From Hepsetus odoe (Eukaryota > Chordata > Actinopteri > Characiformes > Hepsetidae), in assembly GCA_017165825.1 (NCBI GenBank), contig CM029370.1, positions 11,257,767-11,321,766 of the forward strand: a DNA stretch of 64,000 nt, written 5' to 3'. Within the stretch, counting starts at the first letter, position 1; every line of letters begins with the position of its first letter. Shown piece by piece: positions 19,205 through 30,902 of this stretch. The notes under the pieces are model-generated. The model saw only the letters and a list, made by a program, of their open reading frames with translations, was not told the DNA's origin and did not search any database. A program made the position numbers and the translations under genes.

Positions 19205-22200
19205 ATGGATCTTTCCTTCTTCTTCATGGCCATGGTTCTGATAATTGAGCAAGAAGGTAAATGAATTTTCCATTTGCTTAAATGTGGGTCCTATGTGCAT
19301 TTTTCATAATAGAAAAATGTGTTTCTCTCTTGTTAACCAGCAATTGCTGCATCTAATCACTCATCATTTAGCACTCGTGATTTTGCTAAGTTAATTTCCA
19401 TACTGTAAACATGATATATAGATGTATGGAAATGTTTGGACTCTCCTGGTCAAATGGCATTTTTTAAAGTGGAAATATTATATGTCCTTTGCAGAAAAGT
19501 CACTTAAATAATATAGGACACACATTAACACATTATCGTAAGCTGAATTATTTTAAATGGGAGCTAAAACATTTGGATATGATAGGAAGAATGTAGGTAA
19601 AGCCTACCTGGTAAAAAATTACCATTATGAAGCACCTTAATGCTTTGTTATTCTGTTTTTACCAATGAGATGTTGTAGTTTAATGTTTAATGTTTCATCC
19701 AGAGTTGGAAAACATTTTACAATTCTGTTGTCAAATTTTTATATGGCTCTTAGAAGAATTATGTCTATTGTCAGTTAGGGGTAAGATTTGGTAATGCTAT
19801 GTTAAATATTATTTTTTTCTGCTTCAGAATGGGCTTTAAAGCATTCATCTTTGAAATGCAAAAAAAAAAAAATGGTCTTGTGCACTTGTCAACTGAAGCT
19901 GTTAAGCTTATGCGTAGGTTTTTTTAACTTTAGAAAGGTTCTTCATGCCCACATGTATCATTTGTAAAAATATTTTTATTAAAGAGCCATACACTAAATA
20001 GCTATGTAAGGAATCAACAGTGCTTCACATGGCTTCAAAGCACCTTTTATAGCAATTATATTTACAAGAGTGTAGATTATAAATGAGTTACAGTTGTGAA
20101 GTAATGCATTGACTGTTAAATTGAACTCAAATGTGCTGTAAAATGCTTAATTCATTCCATACTGAACATGTGTTAACTCCCATATGTTGGACATTTCGTA
20201 ATGTAGGAACCTCTTCCAGGGACCACAGAACATGCATTGCTTCCCACAAGTTCTGTAGCAGTTACAGGGGGGTTTAAGGGCCCCTGAAATTTCAGTGCTC
20301 CCCATTCAGATGTGGCAGAAAGAATGAAAAAGTAATAAAAAGATCTTGGTAAGCTAATGAAGTTTAAGCTGAATTACAGCCACTCCTTGACACTGCTTAT
20401 TGATCCAACATTGGGTTATTACTGCACTTCTGCTGCAGTGCTGTTGCTTCCAAGGCTTTCTCAATATACAATGTAATATTTTCACAGTGATGTCTGGATT
20501 TCATGAAAAATGACACCCTTCACCTCTTTTCCTTTCATGCCATGGACTTTTCATGGGAGAAATAAAACATTTTAATAACAGTCAGACCACCAGACATCAG
20601 CTGAGCATATTGGAGCTCCAGCAGTACAGAACATTATGCCTAGACAAGGCTCAGTGAAGGAGGTTCTCCAGCATGTCTTTTGCTGACATATCTGGCACTT
20701 ACTTCTCACTTCAGGGTACAGGTTACAAAATACCTTTTCTTGCCCAGGGAAACAAAGCCAAGATGATGAGAACCAAAGGGCTTGATGGATATTTGAGATT
20801 TTAATGAGTGTGTATAGAAGGCAGTTTGTTTTGGTGGATCTGCAACTCCTCAAATGTGGATCTAAAAAAATCAGTTTAGCTGATGAAATCCTTCTTCTGG
20901 AATAAGACAACTAGAAGAATTCCAAGAATGTCCAATTTTCAAAACAGGCGTTGCATGTCTACAACAAAAATATAGCCTAAAAATGTAGCCATTATATTTA
21001 TTCTCCAAAACACGCAGAGAACAAAACACATGCCTTTAAACACACAGTATATGTAATACTGATAATGTTACAACAGTTGGATGAATGATTTCCTTATGTA
21101 TTATATTGCCTTGCTATGCTTTGCTTGTACTAAAACTGTTGGTTCAAGCCTAAATCTTTTATCTCAGGGATTGTAAAGCAATTTCCCCATCATGAAATGT
21201 GTTTATAACCATCATGAATATCATTATAAACAATTGTATCAATTTTTTTTTCTATAACTGTACAATTAATTCCCTAGTTTAACCATTTCAGTTTGGAGAT
21301 GTTTTTAAAAAACTGACATCCTTACATTATCATGTGAACTATAAGTGATGAATAATAAATTACTGATGTCACTGCTGACAATTCCACATTGGTGGAAAAT
21401 ATATTACTAAAAATAACACATTTGAAATATGGGCAGTGGTGGCCTAGTGGTTAGGGAGTTGGCCCCTGGATCTGAAGATTGTGGGTTTGATTCCCTCACC
21501 AATAGGTTGCCCTGAGGTACCCTTGAGCAAGGTACCATCCCTGTCACTGCTCCCTGGGCACTTTCAATGGCTGCCCCCTGCTGCATGTGTGTGTATGGGT
21601 GAAACGCAGATATTCCGTTGTGTTGGGCTGTGGTGCATTTCACAATGACAAGAATAGTCACTTTATGTTCTGGACACAAAGTAAGCCTAGCAGTATAGAC
21701 TTAAAATGTTTTTTGTGTCCATTAATGCCATGTATGCATGTAAAATACAAAAAGGTGTACCTGATACAGTGACATGCTGGTGCACATATATAACTTTAAT
21801 AGTGGAGCTTACCTGCACTGCTGTGTCGTTTTGCAAATGGGTTTAGTGTGGTTTTGGCTTTGGAGGTCCAGGTAGCTGTGGTTGATCCGAAAGAGCTGGA
21901 GGACAGTGACTTCCACAGATTATCTGAGCTCACCTTTTTGGTGTTATTAATGGCAGTCTTGCTCCAATCTGCAATTTTCCACCAAGCATCAGAAGGTTGA
22001 AGAGAAATGTTGGCAGATGCTTTGCTATCATTTATAATTTATCATTTTCATCATATAATCACATCATTTTTAACATATCAGTGTTAAAACTGCATTGGAA
22101 AATCTAACAGAAGAATCAGAACAGGAGATGGCTCATAGGATGTCATGCTGGTTTCAGTTGGGTGCTAACAATTTCACAGTATGTTTCCCTGTGTGTCTGT

Positions 22201-25200
22201 TTTGCCTGTATAGTATCTCTTTCATCACACACTGAAGAGCCTTAATCCTACGATTTTTCCCCCAGTCTACTTCTGATATTTATGTGGTTTTATATACCAA
22301 AAAATTTAATTATACCTGACCAATTTCCAGTCTGTCTTTATCCTTTAAAATAAAACAGGCTGCTTTTGTAACTGTGCCTCCAAGAAAAATACATGTAGAT
22401 GAGCTTTTTTCTGGCTTCCAGAAATTTAAAAGCGAAATGTTTTGAAACTCTTCTTCTAATTCCAGTGAGAATGAGCAGGGCTAACCTTGTAGTAATTGAA
22501 CTCCTATGTAAGTGTTTGTACAGTACTGCACAAAAAATAAACACAGCCATCAATTCCTTTAACCTTTGCAAAGGAATCATCTTGTTTCTGCAGAAAAACT
22601 CTTTCTTAACTGTCTTACCTTTGCATATTGAGTAGAATAACTTTTAAAAAGCCACTTTAGTTGGCTTTGTTCTGCTTGAATGATTCATATAAAGGTCACT
22701 GTATATCTTAACAAACAAAAAAAATATCAGGTCAGAATCTGGTCAGATACAGGAACTGCACTGAAAAAAAAAAAACTCTGACCTTTTAGGAAGCCTGGAG
22801 AACTAGTCCTCAACAGTACATTTTTGTAAATCAAAGAAATCCTTTCTCTTTTCAAGCAAAATATAATGAAGTAAGGGGTGGCTCAAGAATTGTGCAAAGT
22901 ACTATGCATACTATTGCAAAACAAAGAAAAAGAAAATTTGGCTTTCCGTGATTTAGGGTCTTAACTTGACTGCAGTCTTCCTGGTAACATAAAAAATGAA
23001 AAAAAAAAAACAAAAACAACTTCCTATTCCTGGAAAATATATTACTAAAAATAACACATTTGAAATGAAATCATCCTCCAGTTCAACAGAGAAACACTAC
23101 TTTGACAAATTTCTCATTCTAGTTTTCCTCGAGATTTGTTTATCTCCTGATGGCAAACCACAAACCCCTTGGGTAAGTGGGAGAGATCTGTTTTTATTCA
23201 CGTTATAAACTGAAAACCATCGGAAGCTTTGGTCGTGGCTTGCTTTGCAGCAGACGTTGACATGTGCTGCAGGAATTCTAGAAGCATAAAATGTGGTTGG
23301 CCACAGTTTCGGATTTGCTGTCTACTTTAAATACAATCCACATGGTTCCCTTGGCTATTCATTCATCTAAACTCAAGGAATGAAAACCATAAACAAATTT
23401 GTTTTTTCAGATTCATATCATGACAGCTGCGTGGCAAGTCATCTTCATAAACTTATAAAATTACACTGTGTACACAATTATTAGAGTGAGTATTTTTCAG
23501 GATTAATTTTAATCTGGAACAAATGTAATGCTATCAGTCAATCCAAAATGTTAATAACCCTGAAACCTGAATGTTTTACAAAGGAAATGGTAGTGTGAAC
23601 ATTCTCAGGGGATCCAGCTACAGGCCCATCCATCTTATCCTTCAAGAGTCACTTTCATCTCATCAGTCCATAAAACATAAACAAAATAAAAAAAATCTGT
23701 CTTGAGATATTTTTTGCCCAGTCTTGATGTTTCAACGTATGTGTCTTGTTCATCGATGTCAGGTTTCAGTCTTCCTTACCTTGCCCATGTCTCTGAGCAC
23801 TGAACACCTTGTACTTCTGGCCACTCCATATAGGTTCAGTTCTGGAATATGATAGTACAGGAGGATCATGGGTTCCTGGTAGTTTCATGTTTGATTCTTC
23901 TCAAATCTGTGGTAGTTCAGTTGTTTCTTTTTCTCAACACGTTTTTTTGCAACCATGTTGAATATTTGATCATAAAACCGTTTGATGGTTCTGTTACCCC
24001 AGCCCTGTCTGCCTCCCTGAGTGCTACAGTCCCTCTGTAAGACTTTTTAATCTGCACATGCAGTGAGATGAACACTTTTGGAGGATGGCCTGGTGTCAAG
24101 AAAGGCATCAAAGAAGCCACTTTCCTCAAAAAAGGTGTAGGGGACAGACTGATATTCAGCAAAAGAATAAGTTGATTGATAGCATGCCAGGGTGAACTGC
24201 AGAGGTCTTAAAAAAGAAGGGCAAACGCTACAAATATTAACTCTTTGCATAAACTTTGTTATTGTCAATAAAAGCCTTTGAAACTTGTAATTATCCTTCA
24301 GTACAACATAGAAACATCTGACAAAGAGATATATAAACATTGAAGCAGCAAACTTTGTAAAAAAAAAAAAAAAGGGTTTCGGTCTCAAAACCTTTGGCCA
24401 TGGCTGTAAAGCCGTTTACCACTAGTGTTGTGTTAGTTGTGTTAGTTAGTGTTGTGTTAGTTAGCTCTTTTGATTGGTTATAACTCAAACAAAATGATTA
24501 TACAGCTTATCTCCTCTCTAGGTGATCTGCCATTGATGTTTGGGATGCATTGGGACAATGTAGACAATGGAGTTCACACAGAACATACTTAAATGTGATA
24601 CATTTATAATGAATTTAGTGCACAATTTCTCCTTCATTGCAGAATTTAATAATGAAACATAAAATTATAAAACATTACCTCTGCAATTGCACCAATTTAT
24701 GTTATGTGTCTAATAAATTCAACAAACAGAATCATTATTTGTATGAATTGTGCAGAAGAGTCTCTCCAGTGACGGTATCCTTATTTCCCTTTTTCAAAAT
24801 CAAACAATATATAATTTGAGGATTCAACCCAAACATTAGCATACAAAGCTATGTGTTCACATACGTTTATAAGTCATCAAAAAGCATCTCTGATCACAAT
24901 ATGATCAGCTCACCCAAGATGCATGTTTAGGCCAGGTTTATGTGAACATTAGATTCTAATAGGTTATGTGACCTGTTAGAATCAGCATATACACAGAAAT
25001 GCCCATTTTCTCCAAATCTGGTCTTGAAATTCATTTTGAATTCAAATTGAAGTACATCATAATTAATCAAAAATCCTTGAATGTCCTTTTTTATTGCACA
25101 AATTCATAATGTCACTTGTCATTTAAACTTTGTCAAAATATCATGATTAATGGAACAATGGACAACTTATCCTTTTCTGAGAGCATCAATATACATGGGT

Positions 25201-27113
25201 TTAAAAGTATAAAGCTTACATATTTAGTGTTTTCCAGTAAATGTTTTAGATTTTTCATCCAGTTATAACTTGAGATGGATTTGGTAATTAGATCATAAGC
25301 TGCTTTACAACAAGAGCAAATAATAGTAGAGCTGAAAATGAACTTTTTTGTTGCTTTCCTTTTTGTTGTGTTGCTGCTCTTTCAGAAGCCAACATGTTCT
25401 ATTTGCATAACCTGATGGACATGTTTAATTAAAAAGAGAACAATCAGACAGATCTGCAAGCTCATCCTGCTCCAGGTGTACTGACAACATGTGAAATTGC
25501 TCAGTGTAGTTCAACAGCAGTAACAGTAGATGAGAAACACTAGATAAAGGGAGTGAAAAGATTGCTGTTTGAAATACACACTGATCTATTCATGGTTTGC
25601 TGAGGGATTTTGCCCTTAATGTTTCTAGAATCTGCATGCCTTTTGTGGTTCAGACCCACCTGTGATTAAACAGGCTTTGCCTGTGTCATTAAGTCAGATA
25701 AGCCAGACATATGTCATCACTACTGTAACTATGTTTCTTCCTCTATGCTGTCAAAATACACAATACACAGCTCATGTCTCATCTCCTCCTCCTTAGGCCA
25801 AACAGCTTCCTTGCCAGTCCCTTTGCCCCATGCAGAGAGTGGTATACCCATGCAGCTGGAAAACAGGACCCAGCGGCGTGAGAAGCGCTGCTCCTGTGAG
25901 AACATGAAGGACAAGGAGTGTGTGTACTTCTGCCATATTGGAATCGTTTGGGTTAACACACCCAGGTACATGAATTGCCAAAAAACAACAACAACAACAA
26001 CAAAAAACTAGACATAATGAACAACTCACACATGTTGCAGGAGTGTGTCTCTACCAAACAGCTCTTTGAACTTAGAGCTGAAATATCAACAAATAGGTCT
26101 TTCTTAAAATCAGCTTGATTAAAGTGAAAATACTTAGACCATTTGGAAGACTGTAGCACTGCCATGTAGTTAACAGCAGTAGATATGGAGCTGATAAATA
26201 GAGCTGAGTTAAGAATTTAAAAACATATTTTTAAAAAAGATTTTCTGTGATGCTTTTATCACAGAACACAGTATGTGAGGGGGGAGGTAATGCTGTTAAC
26301 CTGGGAAGGAAAAGGCACGTGTCTGCTTCCATTTAAGTGTGTGGTCTCATTAACTTGGCCCATGCATGAAGACCTAAGGACAGACAGACTGCCTTTGGTC
26401 TCAATGAAAGGCAACCAAGCAACCACAAAGCCATGCAATGGTTTAAGGGAAATAAATAAAATGGTGGAAAAACATCCAGCGATGACATGACTGCCTGATT
26501 TCTTATTCAGGAAAACTTTCCGCGAAAAGGGTTTATCAATGTTCCAACTTTAGTGCTATTTCAGCTGAATTCATTTTGTCAGTTGAGGTTTGGGGATGTC
26601 ATTTGTAAAAAATATGACTGGCTTATTCATGCTAAAAAGTTATGTCTAAAACAACACTGAAACACTGAAAAACATGGCACAATTCATAAATTGCACTATC
26701 TTGTCACTGCCCTGTGGAAATTATTCTTGCTAGGAAATGGCATTTTGTTGGTTGCAATTATACCTTGGATTGCTGTGTTAATACTTATGATTTCTCTTGC
26801 TTTTCCAGTCATATTATTCCATACGGAGTGGGATCTCTGCAAATGCGCTTGAGAAGAGACGTTTCAAGATGTCTTTGCAGAAATAAGCTAGATGCTGAGT
26901 GCCTGAAGTTCTGTACCCTTTGGCATTTGAAGTATGTGAACATATCATTATGGCAGTTTGTATCATGAAGATATTGATTTTAGAGTAAATTTGTCTTCTG
27001 TCTTCCACAGGAGTGAAAATGCATCACTTTTGGGCTTTACTCCCAGAAAGTCCAAAGAGCCATACAAGTTTGTAGTGAAACAAAGGTGGTACAGCCCTGT
27101 CCAGGAAACTTGA
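19205..27113 (+). CDS. edn4: Preproendothelin, complete four-exon gene (probably endothelin-4)
   Basis: Coding exons are 19205-19256, 25797-25965, 26809-26931 and 27011-27113 (TGA 27111-27113), and all phases agree. The first exon encodes a hydrophobic signal peptide (MDLSFFFMAMVLII). A dibasic RREKR site precedes the 21-residue endothelin, which starts CSCENMKDKECVYFC and ends GIVW followed by VNTP. All four ring cysteines, DKE and the C-terminal Trp are present. A second furin-type site RLRR and an endothelin-like segment (CLCRNKLDAECLKFC) follow. Endothelins are secreted and act on EDNR receptors. Loop residues differ from ET-1, and position 18, normally Asp, is Gly. Synteny with pex3 and adgrg6, a region paralogous to the edn1 locus, favours edn4. 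Edn1 is the alternative. A 1.6 kb insert lies in intron 1. Confidence 0.82.
21393..21428 (+). repeat. Left 36-bp direct repeat of the insert
   Basis: Starts TGGAAAATATATTAC and ends CACATTTGAAAT. It is identical over 36 bases to 23031-23066. Confidence 0.95.
21434..21668 (+). mobile_element. tRNA-headed SINE (family A)
   Basis: It has the A-box region TGGCCTAGTGGTTAGGG and the B-box GGTTTGATTCCC. A body with CCTGAGGTACCCTTGAGCAA follows, and the tail is CACAATGACAAGAATAGTCAC. It is the closest relative of the SINE at 44042-44277, in keeping with co-duplication. Confidence 0.9.
21813..21968 (-). pseudogene. adgrg6: Duplicated adgrg6 cytoplasmic-tail exon inside the endothelin intron
   Basis: Same length (156 bp) as the true exon at 44427-44582, with five substitutions by eye. 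The frame is open (DWSKTAINNTKKVSSDNLWK, SLSSSSFGSTTATWTSKAK), and both AG acceptor and GTAAGC donor are kept. The changes give Thr-to-Ile and Gly-to-Trp. It lies on the strand opposite to the endothelin gene, so it cannot join its mRNA. It would matter only to an antisense transcript. Treated as an exon relic. Confidence 0.88.
23031..23066 (+). repeat. Right 36-bp direct repeat of the insert
   Basis: Identical to 21393-21428. It lies directly after the A-rich end of the insert. Confidence 0.95.
23463..24040. mobile_element. Tc1/mariner-type transposon relic
   Basis: Starts near ACACAATTATTAGAGTGAGTA, a mariner-like terminal signature in fish. It contains transposase-antisense style text (CATCAGTCCATAAAACA, GTCTTGTTCATCGATGTC, CTGAGCACTGAACACCTTG). 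No matching right end or open frame is seen, so the extent is approximate. Confidence 0.5.
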
Positions 27114-27690
27114 AAAGTGTGAGACTAACCATCAACCACAAATCAACCACAGACACATCAATTCAGTTTCTGTAAATAATTCTGGTAATGAAAAAGGTCA
27201 GAATGCATGGTGGGTAAGACCATTTTCAAGTTCAGAAAGGATACATGACTCTCTCTAAGACTCAGCAGGTCCCAATGTTCCAGCTTCAGAGAATGAAATA
27301 ATAATATATAGTTTAGATTTTGTTACTTATTTACATTTAAAGAGTTAGTGAGCAGACTACCAAATAAATTTGTGAGGCTTGTAATTATTGAAGGAAACAG
27401 GTTGCTTATCTGCACTTTATGTTCTTTACAAAATTTTGTAAAAAAGTCAAAACATCAGTGCAGACAATCCAGTTACTGGGGTCTATTACTGCTTGTATCG
27501 ACACCCATGTAATATGTTCCCAAATGTAATAAGATTTTATGGTAAAAGTAAGTCATATTCATGTATGTTGTGGCTTTGTTTAAAAAATGTACAGATATGA
27601 AGGATTGCTGGAATGTTGCTGGAATTATACTCAAATTCTGGAATATTTATTTTGTTAGTGAAAATATTTTATAGAAAAAATAAATACTTA
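27114..27690 (+). other. edn4: Probable endothelin 3' untranslated region
   Basis: Unique AT-rich sequence following the TGA. The AATAAA at 27679-27684 is the best placed polyadenylation signal. Another AATAAA lies near 27364. Confidence 0.5.
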
Positions 27691-27759
27691 AGAAAGTAAA
27701 TCAGAGCCTTGGATCTGTGTTCATGTTTTGTCAGTTTATTTTCGCTATAATGAAATTCT

Positions 27760-27895
27760 GGTTCTGCGATGGGCTGGCGACCTGTCCAGGGTGCGTCCCC
27801 CGTCCTCGCCCTGTGTGCGCTGGGTTGGACACCAGCACTCCCCCGCGACCCCGTTTGGGAAACGCGGCAGAAAATGGATGGATGGATGGATGGAT
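27760..27895 (+). repeat. LINE-type 3' tail with (ATGG)n
   Basis: GATGGGCTGGCGACCTGTCC, then GGTTGGACACCAGCACTCCC, then a short ATGG tandem repeat at 27873-27893. This tail is common in fish genomes and matches the distal half of the chimeric SINE at 7746-7977. Confidence 0.75.
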
Positions 27896-28673
27896 TGGTT
27901 TTATAGTAACCAAAGTTCTGCACAATAAAAATACCTTCACAAACAACTTTTCTTCAAATAAGTAATAGCATCCAGTTTATCATACTTCTAAAATCCTAAA
28001 ACTAGCAAAACACTTTTTTAAAATTGAACTCCTCCATCTTTTTCTTTCCCTTTCTTATGGTCCTCTGCGTCTTCCTGCTTCAAACCTCTCATGTCCTCTC
28101 TCACCACGTCTATAAAGCTCCTCTTTGGTCTTCCTCTTTTCCTCTTTCCTGGCAGCTCCATCTTCTACATCCTCCTTCCAATATAATCCTCATCTCTCCT
28201 CTGGACATATCCAAACCAACACAACCTTGCTTCTCTAACCTTGTCTCCAAGACGTCTAACCTGAGCTGTCCCTCTAATATACTCATTTCTAATCCTGTCC
28301 ATCCTCGTCAGTCCCAATGAAAATCTCAGCATCTTTAACTCTGACAACTCCAGCTCTGCCTCCTGTCTTTTCGTCAGTGCCACCATCTCCAACCCATACA
28401 ACATAGCTGCTCTCACTACTGTCCTGTAAACCTTCCCTTTTACTCTAGCTGGTACCCGTCAGTCACAAATCACTCCAGCCACTCTTCTCCACCCATTCCT
28501 GCCTGCATGCTCTTCTTCACCTCTCTTCCACACTCGCTGTTACACTGAACTGTTCATCCCAAGTATTTAAACTCCTCCACCTTTGTCACCTCTACTCCCT
28601 GCATCCTAACCACTCCACTTTCCACCCTTTCATTCACACTCATGTATTCTGTCTTTGACCTACTCACTTTTTG

Positions 28674-28697
28674 CTGTTTGCTACGGCAGCACATATC

Positions 28698-28730
<33 letters not shown>

Positions 28731-28779
28731 GGCCCCTGCGCAAGGATGACATGCAAAATCGCGAAGCGTTCCTTATTTT
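28674..28779 (+). ncRNA. U6 snRNA-derived retropseudogene
   Basis: About 106 bases match vertebrate U6 spliceosomal RNA nearly end to end. They include CGGCAGCACATAT, ATTGGAACGATACAGAGAAG (with the invariant ACAGAGA), ATTAGCATGGCCCCTGCGCA and GAAGCGTTCC before a short T-run. A few substitutions are present (for example TATCCTAAAA for TATACTAAAA). It is fused directly to a SINE and flanked by an 8-bp duplication within a LINE. It has no proximal promoter of its own, so it is a retrocopy and not a functional gene. Confidence 0.88.
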
Positions 28780-28782
28780 GTG

Positions 28783-28943
28783 CAGCGGTGGCCTGGTGGT
28801 TAGGGAGTTGGCCCCAGATCAAAATATTGTGGGTGCGATTCCCTCACCAGTAGATTTCCCTGAGGTACTCTTGGGCAACTCTTTCGTTGTGGTTCACTGT
28901 GTGCTGTGCTGTGACCTTGCAATGAAAAGAATAGTCACTTTCA
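28783..28943 (+). mobile_element. tRNA-headed SINE fused to the U6 copy
   Basis: Family-A head (GCAGCGGTGGCCTGGTGG) starts three bases after the U6 T-run. The body is shortened between GGTACTCTTGGGCAA and CTCTTTCGTTGTGG, and the tail is AATGAAAAGAATAGTCAC. It shares one pair of flanking duplications with U6: TCACTTTT at 28664-28671 and 28949-28956. Confidence 0.85.
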
Positions 28944-30519
28944 ATTTTTCACTTTTATGTTTCATTCCTCTCCTCTCTAGCGTATATCTTCATCTCTCCA
29001 GGTCCTCATCAAGGTGCTCCCCACTGTCACTGCAGATCACAATATCATCAGCAAACATCATCGTCCATGGAGACTCCTGTCTAACCTCATCTGTCAACCT
29101 GTCCATTACTATTGCAAACAAAAATAGGCTCAGCGCTGATTCTTGATGTAATCCAACCTCTACCTTAAATGCATCCATCACTCCCACTGCAGATCTCACC
29201 ACTGTTACACTGCCATCATACATATCCTGAATTACTCTCACATACTTCTCTGTAACACCTGACTTCCTCATACAAAACCACAACCCCTCTCTAGGCACCC
29301 TGTCATATGCTTTCTCCAAGTCCACAAAGGCACAATGAAACTCCTGACCTTCTCTGTACTTCTCCATCAACACCCTCAGAGCAAACATTGCATCTGTAGT
29401 GCTCTTTCTCGATATCAAACCACACTGGTGTTCACTAATCCTCACCGCTTTCTTAACCTAGCTTATACTCTTATACGTCACCCTGTGCTCCTCCCTCTCC
29501 TTAAAGTAAGTATTAACTACAACCATTTCCATCCTTTTCACAAAATCTACAACAATCTGACCTTCAGCATTCCTCTGCTTGACACCACACCTACCCATCA
29601 CCTCCTCATCACCTCACTTCCCTTCACCAACATGTCAATTAATATCTGCACCAATCACCACTCTCTCTCCACTGGGTACACTCTCTATCACTTCATCTAA
29701 CTCTTCTAATTCTTCTTTCTCTTCCATCTTACAACCAACTTGTGGAGCATAAGCACTAACAACATTCATTATCACATTTTCAACTTCCAGCTTCAAACTC
29801 ATCAACCTCCCTGACACCCTATGCACCTCCAAAACACTCTTGACATACTCATCCTTCAGAATATAACCTAACCCATTCCTCCTTCAATCCACACCTTGGT
29901 AAAACAATTTAAATGCTCCTGCAATACACCTGGCCTTACTACTCTTCCATCTTGTCTCTTGCACACACAAAATGTTACCAGTCATGCTGCCAACATTCAA
30001 AGTCCCTAGCCTCACTTCCACTCTCCTCCCCTTCTTTCTCTCCTCCTCCCTCCAGATATGCCTTCCCCCTCTTCTTCTTCTTCTTCTCCATTGTCCAAAA
30101 GTAGTCCAGTTTCCACCAGCAACTTGTTAACCCGGGCTTCGACCGAACCAGTATGGAATTCTGTATTGATGTCTGCATATTGATTTGACAAAAGTTTTAC
30201 ACTGGATGCCCTTCCTGACGTAACCCTCCCCATTTATCTGGGCTTGGGACCGGCACGAAGAAATACACTGGTCTGTGCATCCCTAGTGGCTGTTTTTTTT
30301 TTTTTTTTGTATCTAACACTGCTTGAAATATTATAGTCTTATCAATAGATGTGAATAATTATCTCCTTTATCCTTTTATTGTTATTTGAAATTATTTTAC
30401 AGAGGTGAGAAAAACATTTTATTTGTTAGATAAAGTTTGCTTACCCCACTAGATTTTCTTCCATAATATGAGTCACTACATTACACCTTCAACATATTGC
30501 TTAAAGTTTTTTAAATGGG

Positions 30520-30790
30520 ACCTTTTTGCACCATAGCGACATTGTGCAGATATCCCTGCTGTTGCCTCACAGCAAGAAGGTTTCAGGTTTGCTTCCCAGA
30601 CTCCAGTTTCCTCCCGCAGTCTCCAGATTGCATGTCAGGTGGATTGGAGAGACAATTTTTTTTGTCTTTATCACCCTGTAATGGACTGGCAACCTGTCCA
30701 AGCTATTTCTCTGCCTTTCACCTAAAAATGCAGGGATAAGCTTCATCACCACCCATGACCATGGTAAGGATAAAAGAATGGAATGAACTG
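30520..30790 (+). repeat. Degraded dispersed repeat (LINE-type tail)
   Basis: Text such as GTTGCCTCACAGCAAGAAGG, CCTCCCGCAGTCTCCAGA and AATGGACTGGCAACCTGTCC is the common fish repeat that precedes an L2-like tail. Eroded, no coding content. Confidence 0.55.
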
Positions 30791-30902
30791 AAGGTGTGAT
30801 TTTTTCAGGAGGCTACATTTTAAAATAAGTGATAAGCACTGATTTAATTTAAAAACCATGGATGCATAGTTATAAGATGATGTGCAGCTATCAAATTTGT
30901 TT

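Larger units (their letters stand above)
21429..23030 (+). mobile_element. 1.6 kb insert in endothelin intron 1 carrying an adgrg6 exon copy
   Basis: The segment is bracketed by a perfect 36-bp direct repeat. It begins exactly at the head of a tRNA SINE. About 21434-22124 is collinear with 44042-44750 of the adgrg6 locus (SINE, intron flank, exon, intron flank) in the same orientation. After that the homology stops, and about 900 bp of unidentified sequence continue to an A-rich end (GAAAAAAAAAAAAC at 22998-23011). Start at a SINE head, A-rich end and long flanking repeat suggest insertion of a copied transcript or repair patch. Confidence 0.75.
19257..25796 (+). other. edn4: Endothelin intron 1, remaining content
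   Basis: Apart from the 1.6 kb insert (21393-23066) and a mariner-like relic (23463-24040), this 6.5 kb intron is AT-rich unique sequence. A poly-A tract lies at 24358-24374, with short GTTAGT repeats at 24424-24464. No additional exon is supported. Confidence 0.5.
28022..30297 (-). mobile_element. RTE-clade LINE, long decayed copy
   Basis: On - this copy holds endonuclease pieces (NVVSAYAPQVGCKMEEKEE at about 29740-29790), an RT frame of 151 codons at 28990-29445 (VDLEKAYDRVPREGLWFCMR, then MMFADDIVICSDSGEHLDED with the FADD catalytic box) and a C-terminal piece at 28165-28416. A U6-SINE insertion lies at 28672-28948. The endonuclease-RT linker is missing at about 29456. The distal end at 30290 runs into a T-tract. 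Catalytic motif present, but overall frame destroyed. Confidence 0.85.

Noticed and set aside
20572..20910. 112-codon Cys-rich frame on -
   Set aside because: No signal peptide, no splice context and no family match; likely chance within intron 1.
28674..28779. Functional U6 gene
   Set aside because: Embedded in a LINE with target duplications, carries substitutions, and no upstream U6 promoter elements are seen.
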